A stretch of 64,000 nt of DNA from Heterocephalus glaber (Eukaryota > Chordata > Mammalia > Rodentia > Bathyergidae), in assembly GCF_000247695.1 (NCBI RefSeq), contig NW_004624747.1, positions 9,615,673-9,679,672 of the forward strand. Direction: 5' to 3'. Positions 11,097-23,262 of the stretch are shown here, in pieces (within the stretch, counting starts at the first letter, position 1; each line of letters begins with the position of its first letter). The translations under genes were made by a program, and so were the position numbers. The notes beneath the pieces are model-generated. The model saw only the letters and a program-made list of their open reading frames with translations, had not been told where the DNA came from and did no database searches.

Positions 11097-11284
11097 GTGC
11101 TTTTTCCAAATTGCTCTTCCGAGGGAGGCCATGGCCCATCCATAGGCTGCATCTAGGGGTAAGTGTGCATTGTTGCCATGTGACAGCTAGAGGAACCATC
11201 CAGCCTAGGCAAGAGCATTTAGAAAGGAGGCATCCTCTGCCTCAGAGCCCATGGCAGCTAGGGCTACCTCCTCTTCAGAGGACT

Positions 11285-11440
11285 GTGGACACATGATGTA
11301 ACTTCACTGAGCCTCAGTTCCTTTTCTGTGGAAATGGAAGTAACAGTGCTTTCCTCAGGGTCATTGTGAGGAGCAGGTGGCATGATGAATAAGCTTTGAA
11401 CATGGTGCCTGCACCCACAAAGGCCTTGGCAAATGGTACC
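11285..11440. mobile_element. MIR-like SINE remnant
   Basis: 'ttcactgagcctcagttccttttctgtggaaatgg' and 'tgaacatggtgcctg' are the MIR core and 3' signature. Confidence 0.7.
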
Positions 11441-11533
11441 AGATAGCCTTTATGAGGCCCTTTAGGTGCACTATTTCCTTTAATCCTTAAAGAATGCCAC
11501 AAGACAGGTTTTTTTCCTCCTCACTTTATTTTT

Positions 11534-11630
11534 TTTGGTTTTTTAATTTTTTTTTTGGTACCAGGGATTGAACTCGGGTCTTTGCGCTTGCACGGCAAGC
11601 GGCGAAACCACTGAGCTAAATCCCTGGCTC
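11534..11630 (-). mobile_element. ID-like SINE with target duplication
   Basis: Poly-T, 'ggtaccagggattgaactcggg', 'actgagctaaatccctgg'. The direct repeat tcactttattttt lies at 11521-11533 and 11631-11643, 13 of 13 identical. Confidence 0.9.
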
Positions 11631-14389
11631 TCACTTTATTTTTATAGGAAACTGAGGCTCAGAGTGAAGTACCTGAGCTGGCATTGTCAAGGAGAAAGAG
11701 GAGGGCAGCTGCCAGCAGTGAAGATGGGGACAGTCCAGACCCTCTCCACTCCTGGGGTATTGTGGCCAAGTGATGTTATCAGCTATTTGAAAAGGCAATG
11801 GTGTCCCTTCCAGCTGGTGTTTCCCACCTGGCATCGGGGTAGGGGTGCTCCCAGAGGGAGTGTTGCCTTCCCACCTGGTGCCTTCCCTCCCAGCCCTCTG
11901 TATCACAATATAGGGACACACCCACTTACTCAGGGATCCATGCCCCATGGGAAGACACACAGGGACATGCACATATGGAAAAACCAGATCCCACACACCA
12001 GTAGAGACACTCACTCTCATGGGGACACACGGACACAGCCCCACTCCCACTTTTTTGTCTCGTACACAAGGCTCCTGCATTCCTAGCAAGCTGTCCTTTG
12101 AGGTGCTGTTCCTCAGGCTCTTGGAAGCATAGTCCTTTCTGTCAGCTCCACCTGGGGCTGTTTGCTTCAGGTGAAACTCGAGTCAGACAGTTCTTTACAT
12201 CCTTGAGACTTCATACCATCTTCAGGACACCATGAGGACTGTGTACTTGGGTGATCCAACCCCACTCTTGGCCCTTGTTTCCTGGAGAACTTGGCCAGGA
12301 CTGGGAGGCAGTGCCATTGTAAGGCAGAGCGGCCTGCACTTCTGAGAGGGATGTCTGTCTGACAGACAGGCAGACCAGAGCTATTCGGGCCTCCTTGCTT
12401 TGCACTGGTGCCATAGGTTTGGGTGACCAGCATCCCCACAGGAGCCCAGGTCCTGGAGACAGCATAGAGGAAGTGGCCCAGATGATGAATTTGCAGTCTT
12501 GGCAGCCTCTCCTAGTCTGGTCAAAGAGGAAGGGCAGGGCCTTGCAAGCCCTCCTGCCAAGTCACTGTTGCATATTCATCACTGCCTTTTCTCAGTCCTT
12601 CCTTGTTACCAACTCTGTCCCTCCTCCCTGGATTATCTCTCTCCTCTTTCTGAAATGTGATTGTACAGATGTGGCTCTGTTGCAGCTCTGTTGCTGTTGA
12701 CTTAGGTGTTGTTTCAGCCCACCCCTCCCCACCAACACTGGGCTTCCAGCAGGGCTGACCCCTAGGCCCATACCTCACCAAGCTCCCAAGGGGTCAAGGG
12801 TCCTAGAGTGTGGGGCAAAGCAAGACTTCCAGCCTTGAGAATCTGTCCCCAGGCCTGCGAAGTCCTATAGAACTGACCCTGCCCTCTCCCCCTCTGCCCT
12901 ACCCCTCTTCACCCCCTGTTCCTCCCATTTATTCCCTGGATTCCAGCCCTATGCCCTGTGCTGGAGTCCAGCCTCCTTTCTGGATTGGCCAGTGACTGGT
13001 TGGGACCCAGTCTGCTTTCTCAGGGCTGGAGGCCCTTTTTTCCCATTTACTGGACATTTTTGTATGGGCTGACCTGCTAGTTCCCACTTGAACTAGGATT
13101 CAGAAGCCTGATCCAGTTTGAAGAGAGCAGCTCTGGTACTGGGGGAAGGTCGTGGTAATAGAGCTGTGGCCACCACTTATCAATCACCCAAGCCCCACGG
13201 GGCCTGTTTGTGACATGCACTGAGTCACACACTCCTGGAATGGCCCTAGTAGATGGGACACAGTGCAGTAGTGGGCTAGCTGGAGTGTTGAGACACCCTG
13301 GCTTTGTGGCTTGTCTTAGAACGATGAGGTTGATATAAAAATAGGGATGGGGAAGGGTTGGGTGACTATCATGGTATTAAAAGTACAGCCTAGAACTAGA
13401 CTCAGTCTGTCCCTCGGAGCCTCCTAGGTCTGCAAGGTTAGGGGAGCAGTATGCTGGAGAATTCTGACTCGCAGCTTTTGACCTGAGCTTAGGATGCCCT
13501 CTGCTGGTTGCCACAAGAAGCTCAGCCCCTTTGTATAGAAAACAAACTCCTGTCTCCCAGTCACTGGCACACACAGGCCTTGGTCCTGTCCTTCTGGACC
13601 ATGGGACTCTCTTCTGTGTCCCTGGTGAGGGAGCAGCTGTGTAGTCATTCCTTGAGGTCCTCAGTGTTCCAGGACCCTATCCAGATCTTCTTCCTGCTGC
13701 AGACTCAGAATCAGTGTCCCCTGGGTCTCTGAGATTTGCCCTGCAGCTCTATATTTCCCTAGGTGCACACTTTATTGCTTCTTATGGTATGCTGTCACCC
13801 AGCTGACCATCTGCCTCTGAAGTGGGAGGGGTGTGGGTGAGTGATGAGTCATGGCCTTGGAAGGCTGGCAGCCTTCCTGCCCTTCCACTTACGGGCACCA
13901 GCAGCTCCCACATAAAAGCATCAACTATTCGGTACCAGCAGCCAGCTGGCCATGATGAGCTGAGCTGCCTAGGATGGTGATGTGTGGCCTTCATGCCTGA
14001 GTTGTTGGATCCCTGCTCAAACCGCACCTACTTCTGGGGGGCTCTACTGCCCTCAGCTCCTGCAGAGTGGGGGAGTTCAGGAGACAGAGGATACAGGCAG
14101 CAATGGAACCAGGCATCATACAGCCCCCAGTCCAGCCCAGCTGCACCGCAGTGAGAATGTGAGGCCTCCCTGCTTCTCCAGGTGGGGACAAATAGGCCAC
14201 TTGATGGGGAGACATTGGGTTTTCATGCTCTTCGTTGTATGTCCTGACCTTCAAGCTCTTCCTGGTCATCACAGCATGAGGCAGGGGTTGCCGTCACCCA
14301 AAACCTTCCCTGAAACAATGTGCTCCCCAGTCTTGTGGACTTCTGAGAGCAGAGACCATTGAGTGTCACTGCTGCTCACTGTGTTGCCT

Positions 14390-14545
14390 GGAATGAATAA
14401 TGAACTGCTCTGAAGTTCAGTTGCCTTGTTTGTGAAACGGGCTTAAAGACCTATCCACAGCATATTATGGAGATCAAACCAGATAATTTAAGCAGTGTTC
14501 GTACACAGCACATGGTGCCTGCATTGGGGAAAGCATATGGTGTCA
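14390..14545. mobile_element. MIR-like SINE remnant
   Basis: 'ttcagttgccttgtttgtgaaacgggcttaaagacc' and 'tacacagcacatggtgcctg' match MIR. Confidence 0.65.
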
Positions 14546-15170
14546 GCCTGTCCTATCTCCATGTCCTTGGCATGGCATAATACCCAACTCCTATGAGGTA
14601 CACAGCACTGTTAGATGAATTAACTTAGCTCCGTTTCCTTGCTCAGCAACCCCTTGATCTGTGTGGGCCAGAAGGGCTGTCCCTTGGCTTTCAGATGAAG
14701 TACCAAGGTACAGAAAGGCTCAAGCCTGCTGAGAGCCCGTGTCTCCAGTTTCCTGCTTATTCTAGGTTTGCCTAGAATAAGCGGTGCCTGGCCTGTCCCA
14801 CCCACCTGTACTCCATGTTGACTCAGCCCTTAGGCCACAAGTGTCTAGGCATGTGTTAAGAGCTATGACCCATACTCAGGACCCTGCCAACCTGTCTAGT
14901 CAGGAGAACTGAAATATGAGATCTCTCAGCTCCTTGCTACCTTTGGAACCAGGCCAGGCCCCTTGCTATGACCTCTAGTACTGCCCTGTCTTAGAGAGTT
15001 CCTGGGCTGGTCACCTCAGTAGCCTGCTACTCCATTTATACCCCAAATGCTGACCTCTCCCTGCTGTGGGGCCTGTGCTTATGATGGTCCCTTGATGGGA
15101 ATATCCCCTCTCCACATGCCTGGTATCCTGCCAGTCCTGGGTTACAGGCTACCGTCTCTGAGAGACGCTG

Positions 15171-15258
15171 GTGTGCGTGCGTGCGCACACACACACGCAC
15201 GCACGCACGCGCACACACACACACACACGCACACACACACACGCGCGCGCGCGCATGC
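15171..15258. repeat. 88-bp alternating purine-pyrimidine tract (CA/CG)
   Basis: Uninterrupted alternation of purine and pyrimidine through GTGCGTGCGCAC, (CA)n, (CGCA)n and (CG)n blocks. It lies about 570 bp upstream of exon 9. Confidence 0.95.
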
Positions 15259-15445
15259 CTTTTTTTCCTGCAGTTCTGAGGATTGAACCCAGGGCATTCA
15301 CATTGAGTTACATCACCAGCCCTTTTTTAGTTTTTATTTTGAAACAGGGTCTCACTAAGTTGCTAAGTTCAGCTCAAACTTGTGATCCTATTCCTTCAAG
15401 CTCCCAGAGTGCTGAAGTTACAGGCATGTACCATCCTGCTTGGTT
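15259..15445 (-). mobile_element. B1-dID dimeric SINE, minus strand
   Basis: ID half complement ('tctgaggattgaacccagggcattc', 'catcaccagccc'), T-rich linker, then B1 half complement ('gaaacagggtctcactaagttgctaag', 'gttacaggcatgtaccatcctgc'). Confidence 0.75.
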
Positions 15446-15830
15446 CTAGCTGCCCTGTTGAAAGGTTTTCCTATCATTCATCCTCACAGCAGGCCTTTCA
15501 CTTGACTGTGTGTGCCCCTTCTTGACCTCTAGGCCAGTGGTTGTCACTGCTCCCTATCCTCTGACCCTCATCCCCAGCACCCAGAATGGACTTACAAAGG
15601 TTTGTTGAATAAAAACAAGTGAGCATAAGCCTCATCTCTTAGCAGGCCAGTGAGATGGATGGAACATTTTGGAAAGTGGGTCTGAAGGTAGATATGTAGG
15701 GAGTGAAATCTCCCTGGGGAGAGCATCTCCAGAAGGTCACCTTGCTCCTGCTGGAGTGGGTGGGCCCAGCATGTCCCACCTATCCAACCCAGGCTGACCC
15801 TGACTCAAGCCCTCCCTGCCATGCCCACAG

Positions 15831-15952
15831 CACCGGCAGCTGCTGAAGGACAGCTTCATGGTGGAGCTGGTGGAGGGGGCCCGAAAGCTGCGCCACGTCT
15901 TCCTGTTTACTGACCTGCTCCTCTGCACCAAGCTCAAGAAGCAGAGTGGAGG
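15831..15952 (+). CDS. BCR: BCR exon 9 (PH domain start, residues 706-746)
   Basis: 122 bp after gcccacag and before gtgagt. It reads [20 protein letters not shown], then [20 protein letters not shown]. These are the first beta strands of the pleckstrin-homology domain (human 708-866), with the [14 protein letters not shown] strand pair typical of DH-linked PH domains. Phase out is 2. Confidence 0.96.
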
Positions 15953-16897
15953 GTGAGTGACAATGGGGCTCCTGTCCCACCAAGATGGTGACCCCGCCCC
16001 AGTGCTTGAGAAGGGGAGGATCTCTCTGGGGGGCATGAGTAACACCGTGGCCAGGCCCTTCTCTACATTCTGTTTGCACCTGGACGTGATGTCAGGATCA
16101 AGATCAAGGTTGTCACCAACAACTTGGAAACATCATGGGTCTGACTCTGGTTTGTGGGGTTTACCTGACCATGACTTCATGTGTGTTTGAAGGAGAGACT
16201 TGTCATCAACTACCTGCAAAGAGTGAGTGTAAGGTCAGGGGGTTATAGGGGCTGCTGCCAGCTGCAGGTGCAAGGGGAATTGCCAGCCCTACCTTGGGCC
16301 TGGTGATGGCTTCTAAGTTACTCTCATAAGCCTGCAGAGCCAACGCCCCACCCCAGTGCCTTCAGATTACTCCTGGGTATACAAGGTTGGGATGGAGCAA
16401 AGAGGGTCGGTCACATTGGGAAGAACAGAACTGAGCACTTTCCTGGATTCTACTGTTTTTATGCTGGGTGGATTTAATCAGTCAACTCAAAAGACAGGCT
16501 CCGTTCTACATCTGTCAAGTGAAGAGATTATATGAGATAGATCCACAGCCCCTCAAATGCTGCAGCTCTGGACTTCAATCCTGTCCTGTTATTGAGTGAC
16601 CTTTCTGTGCTTCCACATGAGCCACTGACATTAGGAGCAGCCCAGAATAAGTGAGATCAGGACTCCTCAGATGTCTTGCAGCCTGGGGTCAAGTCTATGG
16701 AGAACGTGTCCCAGGAGTCACTGAGTCTAGGGCTACCAGTGTCTGCTCACAGCTTCATTCCAACCTATCACATGGGATATGTTCTGGGTTTTCAGTCAGA
16801 TAACTGCACAGCCACAGTGCTATGGTTCCCTGGTTCTTAGAAGCAGTGACAATGACAAAGATGGTCAATGTGTTAACATTCTCCTTCTCCCACCCAG
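15953..16897 (+). other. BCR: BCR intron 9
   Basis: Unique sequence. I see no mobile element and no supported coding region. Confidence 0.7.
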
Positions 16898-17066
16898 CAA
16901 AACCCAGCAGTATGACTGCAAATGGTACATTCCGCTCACGGATCTCAGCTTCCAGATGGTAGACGAGTCAGAGGCAGCACCCAACATCCCCCTGGTGCCA
17001 GATGAAGAGCTGGATGCCTTGAAGATCAAGATCTCCCAGATCAAGAGTGACATCCAGAGAGAGAAG
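16898..17066 (+). CDS. BCR: BCR exon 10 (PH domain, residues 746-802)
   Basis: 169 bp after cacccag. It completes G746 and reads KTQQYDCKWYIPLTDLSFQM, then the acidic VDESEAAPNIPLVPDEELD loop and the ISQIKSDIQREK helix. The donor is gtgtgg, weaker than the other donors although G at +5 is kept. Phase out is 0. As remembered, human has L at 759 and V at 762 where S and A are seen here. Confidence 0.95.
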
Positions 17067-18973
17067 GTGTGGCTGACTTGGGGGAGTGAGGACCAAGGGT
17101 CTATGTGGCAGCTCCTCACCTGTTGTCTAGTGGGCTTTCTCTCCTCTGGGCATCTGATCCCACAGCTGGTCTCTGAGACATGGTGGGGACCCCATGAGCT
17201 CTCAGCACTTGGAGTCTTGGGCATCTGGTCACAGCTTGGTTATTTCAAGAGCCCCTGCCTAAACTGGGGTTCCCATATCAGAGCCACTAGTAGCCTAGCC
17301 CTGATGGGAAGTAGAAGGCTCCTGGCCCTGGACATTCCGTGTGCCTTTCATGGGATACTTCTTTACCTGGCAGATGGTCTATGCCTAATCACCAGACCTG
17401 TGACCAGGAAACCCTCACATGTTTATGTAGCAGATGTCCTTGGGTCTCTTACTTGACCTGTGTCCAGTTTACTCCTGCCTATCACTCTGACACTGAGAGG
17501 CTGACCGTGACCATGGGTTTTCCCTTGTATCCCAGGGAAAACCTGGCCTGGGGTGGCCCCTAGTTCTGATGGAAAGTGTAAATTCAGTACATACAAAATA
17601 AGTTCAGAGATTATTACTTGCAGATCTTGAACAGGGAGGCCACACTGTGTTCCCCAGGAATGAAAAGCTGGGCAGAGGGAGCACATATGTGGCAACTGGC
17701 AATTGTGGAGGAATAGGATATGGGTTGCTTTAGGTTAACAGGCAATGCCTCAGTGGCCCCTTTAGAAGGAATGGTGGAAAAGCAGAGAGCATAGGCTGGT
17801 GGTTGAGAGAGATGCCTCCAAGTTCTCTCTGGCCACCGGCTCCAGCCATTTTTGTGTACTCTTCTAATGCCGGGCAGCAGTCTGTGTTGTGTGGTCTCCT
17901 TCCACAGCTGAACTATTGAATCACTGAGAAAAGTTTCACTCCGTTCATGAAGGGGTTGGATAGTCCAGGAAATGGGGTTAGAGAGCTGCCAGCTGTCCCC
18001 CTTATAACTGTCCTGGTTGGGGAAGGGGGTGATTCCGGGTGGGGAGTGTAACCCCTCCAGCTATTCTGTACTGCAGGCCCCTGGTTCTTTGCAGAGAGGT
18101 TTAGAAGGTTTGGAGATAGGACGAACTCCATAAGTCTAGGGCTAGCCCAGGCCAGGGGAGGTGACTTACATTGGCCAACCTGCCCAACTTACCCTGCCCA
18201 ACCCATTGCACCAGAAATGTATCTAGGAGCGTGCAGGGAGCCCAGCACTTTCAGATGAGAGAAGCCTCAAGTCTGAGTATTAGGTTTCTTGTCTAGGTGG
18301 AACTGTGGCCTCCATGGTAGTGTCCCTAAGCAGAGGAAGGACCATCGCTGTGTCCTCAGGGGCTGTTGAGCACTATTGACTGCTACTGCAGCATTATCCA
18401 CATTGTCCCCTTCTTTTGGAGCTTAGGGCCAGAGCCCTACTTAATGGCAACATGATCTCTTCTTTCCAGAGTATACCAGTTTCAAGAAGGATCCATGTGG
18501 TTTTAGGATAAGAAGGCTTTTCCCATTCAGGACCTGGTGATGTTCATCAGGACTGACTGGGACTCCCATAAACACTCAACAGGGGCCTGATGGTGAAATA
18601 CACTCCGGTCAGGGAGAAGGTGAATGGTCCCCTAAATTACAGAGGCCCCCTGGACATTGTGTTTGAAAAAATTGAAGGCAAGGACATCTTTAAAGGTCTC
18701 TCCACTCTAGCCTTATAAAAGGAAAGACTAATTACTTCAAGAACAGTTTATTGAGCATGTCCTGCAGCCTACACTAGGCCTTGACCCAAAGAAAACGTCT
18801 CTGACCTCAGAAGGCCACCTGGAATGGGCTGGTCTATAACCTAGGCTATGTGGAGCAGACAGGTGGAGTCTCGTCCTCTGCAGGCTCAGGGTGAGGGATA
18901 GTGGGGACAGGTTAAGTAGGAGCAAGTGGGACAAGCCTTGGAATGGTAAGGCAAGACTGTCCTCTCCCCACAG
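17067..18973 (+). other. BCR: BCR intron 10
   Basis: 1.9 kb without a recognisable repeat or coding segment. The read-through of exon 10 stays open for about 390 bp but has no support beyond the donor. Confidence 0.7.
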
Positions 18974-19093
18974 CGGGCAAACAAGGCCAGCAAGGCCATG
19001 GAGAGGCTGAAGAAGAAGCTGTCTGAGCAGGAGTCGCTGCTCCTGCTTATGTCTCCCAGCATGGCCTTCAAGGTACACAGCCGCAATGGCAAG
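18974..19093 (+). CDS. BCR: BCR exon 11 (PH domain, residues 803-842)
   Basis: 120 bp = 40 codons after cccacag and before gtgagt. It reads RANKASKAMERLKKKLSEQE, then SLLLLMSPSMAFKVHSRNGK. A charged helix leads into the PH strand pair. Phase 0 at both ends. A/M at 807/811 and K at 835 replace G/T and R of human as remembered. Confidence 0.96.
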
Positions 19094-19968
19094 GTGAGTG
19101 TCCACCACCCACCTCTCTTTGGTTTGTCCTGCGGAAGCTTCTGGCCTGGCATAGGGCCTTCAACAACCAGATGGAGCCCAGACCTGTCTAGCCAGCTGCT
19201 GTCACTGGCTCACATGTGGCCTTTGCAGTTGAAGCCCGTTTTCTCCCAAGAACATCCTGCAGCAAGAGAGATCAGTGTAACTGTAGCACACACATGCTCA
19301 TGTGTCTCTGCTGTTTTGGTCCATAGCCCCAAATTGAGTGGCAGCTGGCTTAGCTCCCACAGCTGGGAAATTGTGGGGTCTTTAGGGGCGAATAAGGCCT
19401 TACAGATATGCATATCCCTGGGCACAGGAATGTTCTTTGGGAACGTCAAGGGCCAGAAACACACCTTCTGTCCTGGTCTACTCCTGGTGCTGTCTGAGCC
19501 TGGGCCTCTCCTTCCACAGCATCACATGCACAGGTCGGTGTGCAAGCACTTGGACAGGAGAGGCAGTCACTGGGCTCATGGGAGCCTTTTCTCTGGGTTA
19601 CCGCACAGGCTTGTGGGTTGGACATAGGAAGCTGGGTTGGCATCAGCCCTCACCTTTGCAGACCCTAGCTGTAACTCATGTCCCTAAGCTACAGCCCCTG
19701 TGGCAGTGTCATCTGACCCAGGCGTTTTCAGGTGGGGCTCTTCTAGAGGTAAGCCTGTGCAGTGCACAAGAAGGGCAAATAGTGCTAGAAACAGCATGCC
19801 TGGCCATGTCCACAGCTCTTCACAGTGGCACATGTGCACACCTGGACTCAGCTAGCTGGCAGTGGGGAGATGCGAGTCTTAGGCTCTGTACCCTGGTCAT
19901 GCCAGGTGCTGGCTTAGCCAGAGTGGAGATAACTGGGTACTGGGGTGTGTTCTTTTCACCTACCTTAG
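19094..19968 (+). other. BCR: BCR intron 11
   Basis: Unique sequence. No mobile element recognised. Confidence 0.7.
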
Positions 19969-20044
19969 AGTTACACATTCCTGATTTCTTCTGACTACGA
20001 GAGAGCTGAGTGGAGGGAAAACATCCGGGAGCAGCAGAAGAAGT
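19969..20044 (+). CDS. BCR: BCR exon 12 (PH domain end, residues 843-868)
   Basis: 76 bp after accttag and before gtgagt. It reads SYTFLISSDYERAEWRENIR, then EQQKK and the first base of C868. The last PH strand and the C-terminal alpha helix, with its conserved tryptophan (AEW), are visible. First exon of the region corresponding to the human major breakpoint cluster. Confidence 0.96.
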
Positions 20045-21418
20045 GTGAGTGACCTCTACATCTAGGGAACTTGGCCTTTGGGCATGTGGGCCAGACGGGT
20101 GTCTCCCGTGGTTTGATTGTTTTGGAAAAGGGGCTTTTATCCAAGTGAAGTGTTACCTTACTTTTAGAAAATATGTTGGAGAGGCGCTCCCTAGTCCTCC
20201 TGTACGCTCCTACCTGTTGTGCCCCCACCCCTATCCCATGGGCATCGTTCCCCCGCCTGACCTCTGCACCTCACCTAGGATCCCGCCCCCCAGTCCTTCC
20301 CAGATTCTCATCTTCCTGCCCCCAGACCTGCACACACAGCCCACCCCCATCGACACCCCCAGGCTTTTTTGTACCCCATCACTACCCTGCCCCCTTGGTC
20401 TCCCCATCCCCTTACAATCTTTCCCCACCCAAGGCCTTCTCTGCTGCCCTAATAGGTGCTGATGCCAAATGGGCCCTTGGCTGAGCCCACCTGGACAGCC
20501 ACACTGCTGGCCCCTGTCCACTTGGCTGGCCATCTCAGGATAAGACATTCCTCTCTGTGATGACTCCTTTTTCTCTGGGCAGCTCCCTCTGTTAGCAGGG
20601 TTTTTTTCCTTCTCAGGAACTCAAAGGTGCACCCTTGGTCCTACCTGGGGTGTTCAGGAGTGAGAAGGCAGACCTCATCCTGGATCCTTGGGCTGCAGCT
20701 GTCCAGCTCCCCACTCATCCCTCCTGTAGGCCAAGTCAGGCAAACGTTCTATTCTGGTGGCCTAGTCCTTCCATGGTGGTGGACTGTCTCCTTCTGGACT
20801 AGGGTCTCTGCCTGCCTCTAACCTGTCCTGAGCTCCCATCACCTAAGCTCATCATTCACTCCTATGCTGAGCCATGTCTTCTCCCTTTTTAGGGTTGCTG
20901 TGTCCTAGTGGGACATAGCTCCTGGCTTCTTCCAGGGCTCATGTCTCAAGAGATTCTTGCCCTAACATGGGTGCTGAAACCATCCAGTTGGCAGCAGCAT
21001 CTGTTTCGTGCTCAGTTGTGTCTAGAAAAGCCCCTTTTCCTAACCTGTGGAGAGACAAGGGTCTGTTAGCAGAGCAGGGGACAGAGCCACACTGGTGTCT
21101 GCCTAGGAGGACCTCCCAGGGAGGTGCTCTCAGGTTGCCTTCTCATCCTCAGTCCTGCCTCTTGGGGCTGTGTCTAGGGGCATGCGGATGCCTGTGCATG
21201 TATTTGTAAATATTATGCCAAGATCCTTCCTGCCCTATGATCTTGGGGATGGGGGGCTCTGCTTCATACCTGCACTTCACCTAGAAGCCACCAAGCCCCA
21301 GCCACTGGCTCTACTGAACCCTCTCCCCACTGTGTGGTGAGGGTCTAGTCGGGGTGGGGGTGGAGCACAAAGGAACAGGGTAGACTGACTGGTCCCTGCA
21401 TCTGCTTCAACCTCTTAG
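20045..21418 (+). other. BCR: BCR intron 12
   Basis: No mobile element seen. 20210-20460 is strongly C-rich on the + strand. The rest is unique. Confidence 0.75.
20210..20460. repeat. C-rich low-complexity tract
   Basis: Repeated C3-C6 runs (for example gcccccacccctatccca at 20219-20238 and others through 20430), giving a G-rich complement about 170-415 bp after exon 12. Confidence 0.8.
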
Positions 21419-21523
21419 GTTTCAAAAGCTTCTCTCTGACATCCGTGGAGTTGCAGATGCTGACCAACTCGTGTGTCAAACTTCAGACTGTCCACAACAT
21501 TCCGCTGACCATTAACAAGGAAG
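21419..21523 (+). CDS. BCR: BCR exon 13 / b2 (PH-C2 linker, residues 868-903)
   Basis: 105 bp after cctcttag and before gtgagg, the exact length of human e13 (b2). It completes C868 and reads [20 protein letters not shown], then [14 protein letters not shown] and the first base of codon 903. The exon ends right after E902, the codon bordering the human e13a2 junction. The C2 domain (human about 893-1020) begins here. Confidence 0.97.
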
Positions 21524-22143
21524 GTGAGGCTGGCCTCTTGGGCGCAGAGCTGAAAGCCAACGTTCCTTCCTCCTGTCAGCCCTGTCCTCGTGGCGGATGG
21601 GTTTTCTTTCAGAGAGAGTGTATGTGCTTGTTATGGCCTGTTGTCCTCCCCCAGGAGTGGACAGAGCTCATTATAGGGCTTTCTCCCCAGGCCGCCATTG
21701 TTGGGTAGCTGAGAAGATGGATGGCTTCCATCCCTCAGCACAATGCTTTCTGGCCCTCCATGCAGTGGATCTGTCCTCCCTGTACTTTCATCCAGGCACT
21801 TGCTGCCCAATACTTTTTGATCATACTGAGTTTTGCACACATGCACATGTGCTTAGTCACACACATGGCCATGTGCTTGTGCACATGTAGATGTGCACAC
21901 CTGTCACACTCCAGTGACCCTCTCAGTCTTTGGAAGTTTAATACACTTCATCTCGATCATTGGTTTGCCTGTGTGGTGAATCCAGCTACATCCTAAGGTC
22001 CCAAACACAAAACCCACAATAAGCTTATTTTTGATCTGTGACACTGCCTTGCCCTGTGCCTGGTTGATTTTGAAGTAGAACCAGCCTCTGGGTCTTCCTG
22101 CTCCCAGGAGGACATAAGCTCACCTCTTCGGTCTTCTGTGCAG
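21524..22143 (+). other. BCR: BCR intron 13
   Basis: A 620-bp intron separating b2 and b3. No mobile element recognised. Confidence 0.75.
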
Positions 22144-22218
22144 ATGATGAATCTCCTGGGCTCTACGGGTTCCTGAATGTCATTGTCCACTCAGCTTCCG
22201 GGTTTAAGCAGAGTTACA
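22144..22218 (+). CDS. BCR: BCR exon 14 / b3 (C2 domain, residues 903-928)
   Basis: 75 bp after tgtgcag and before gtaagt, the exact length of human e14 (b3). It reads [20 protein letters not shown], then KQSY and the first base of codon 928. Y927 (TAC) stands where human, as remembered, has [11 protein letters not shown] is the first C2 beta strand. Confidence 0.97.
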
Positions 22219-23157
22219 GTAAGTGATGGCTTGGTGAGGAAGGAGGGGCTTAGAGGAGTGCTGAGCAGGAGTCTCCACCCAGGAAGACAGGGTGTGGGGA
22301 ACCAGGGAAGTTGTTCAGATGACCCCCAGGTGCCTATGGCCTCTGACCACTGTGAGGCACTGGTGCTAGTTGAGGGCCTCCCTAGTGTGGAACTGTTTCC
22401 CCCAAAATTCGCTCCCCCCTTTCTCTTGCCTGTCTCAGATCCTGCAAGTTAGTGAGCTGCCCTCTGCTGGTGAGTCTTGTAATCACAGGAGCCAAAGTCT
22501 GATAGAGATATGGTAAGAAACTGGTGTCAGTCCAGATGTTTGAGAATTTAAGTTCCAAGCTGGGCAGCTGTCAGCAGTGGGCCCAAGGCCCCATCAGCAC
22601 TAGAGATTTGGCTTTTCTGTCAAGCTGGATAGATAATTCCATTTTCTCTCCCAGCTTCTCAAGCTGTCAGAACAGTGAAGCTGACATCACTCTAGTTATG
22701 CTGACCTCCTACTGTAGAATCTCCCAGGCAGTGCCCAGGGTCCACTGTAAGACAGGAGAGGGTAGGCACAGTTCTGACCTTTCCACAGTTGCTGCAAAAC
22801 AGACCCCCAACCAGTCACAGAATGAAAGAGTTGCAGTACATGTGATAAGGGACTGGTGTCCAGAATGTAAGAACTCTTACAATTTAATACTAGGGAGACA
22901 ACCAGGTTTAAAAACTGGGCAAAAGATTTGGATAGATACTTCACCAGAGACACCCGAATAGCTAATAAGTATATGAAAAGAAGATTGGTGTGTTAGGAAA
23001 ATGCAAGTTAAAACCACGTGAAGATTCCCTTCACACACCCTGAGGACAGTGGTAGTCAAAAAAGATGAATGCTAACAAATGTGGACTAGGATGTGGAGAA
23101 ATAGGAACCTCATCCTTTGTGGGTAGAGATGCACCATAGTTCAGCCACCCTAAAAAA

Positions 23158-23262
23158 ATATTGCAGCCTTTTTGTTTTGTCTTGTTTAATCCCGGGAATG
23201 AAAGCCAGGGCCTTGTGCGTGTCAGCATGTGCTCTGCCACTGAGCTACAGCCACAGTCCCAA
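23158..23262 (-). mobile_element. ID-like SINE, minus strand
   Basis: 'aatcccgggaatgaaagccagggccttgtgcg' and 'gctctgccactgagctacagcc' form the complement of an older ID variant, inserted in the L1. Confidence 0.7.

Larger units (their letters stand above)
6638..15830 (+). other. BCR: BCR intron 8 (9.2 kb)
   Basis: Holds ID-like, B1 and B1-dID SINEs, MIRs, one antisense MaLR-like remnant and an 88-bp Z-DNA-prone tract. 8010-8950 and 12090-14385 show no element or coding region I can support. Confidence 0.8.

Noticed and set aside
11568..12086. 172-codon open frame and its antisense partner
   Set aside because: It starts inside a minus-strand ID element and continues in unique intron sequence; it is an artefact of low stop density.
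16779..17456. 225-codon open frame around exon 10
   Set aside because: It is exon 10 plus open intron on both sides; the acceptor at 16897 and donor at 17067 fit the BCR phase exactly.
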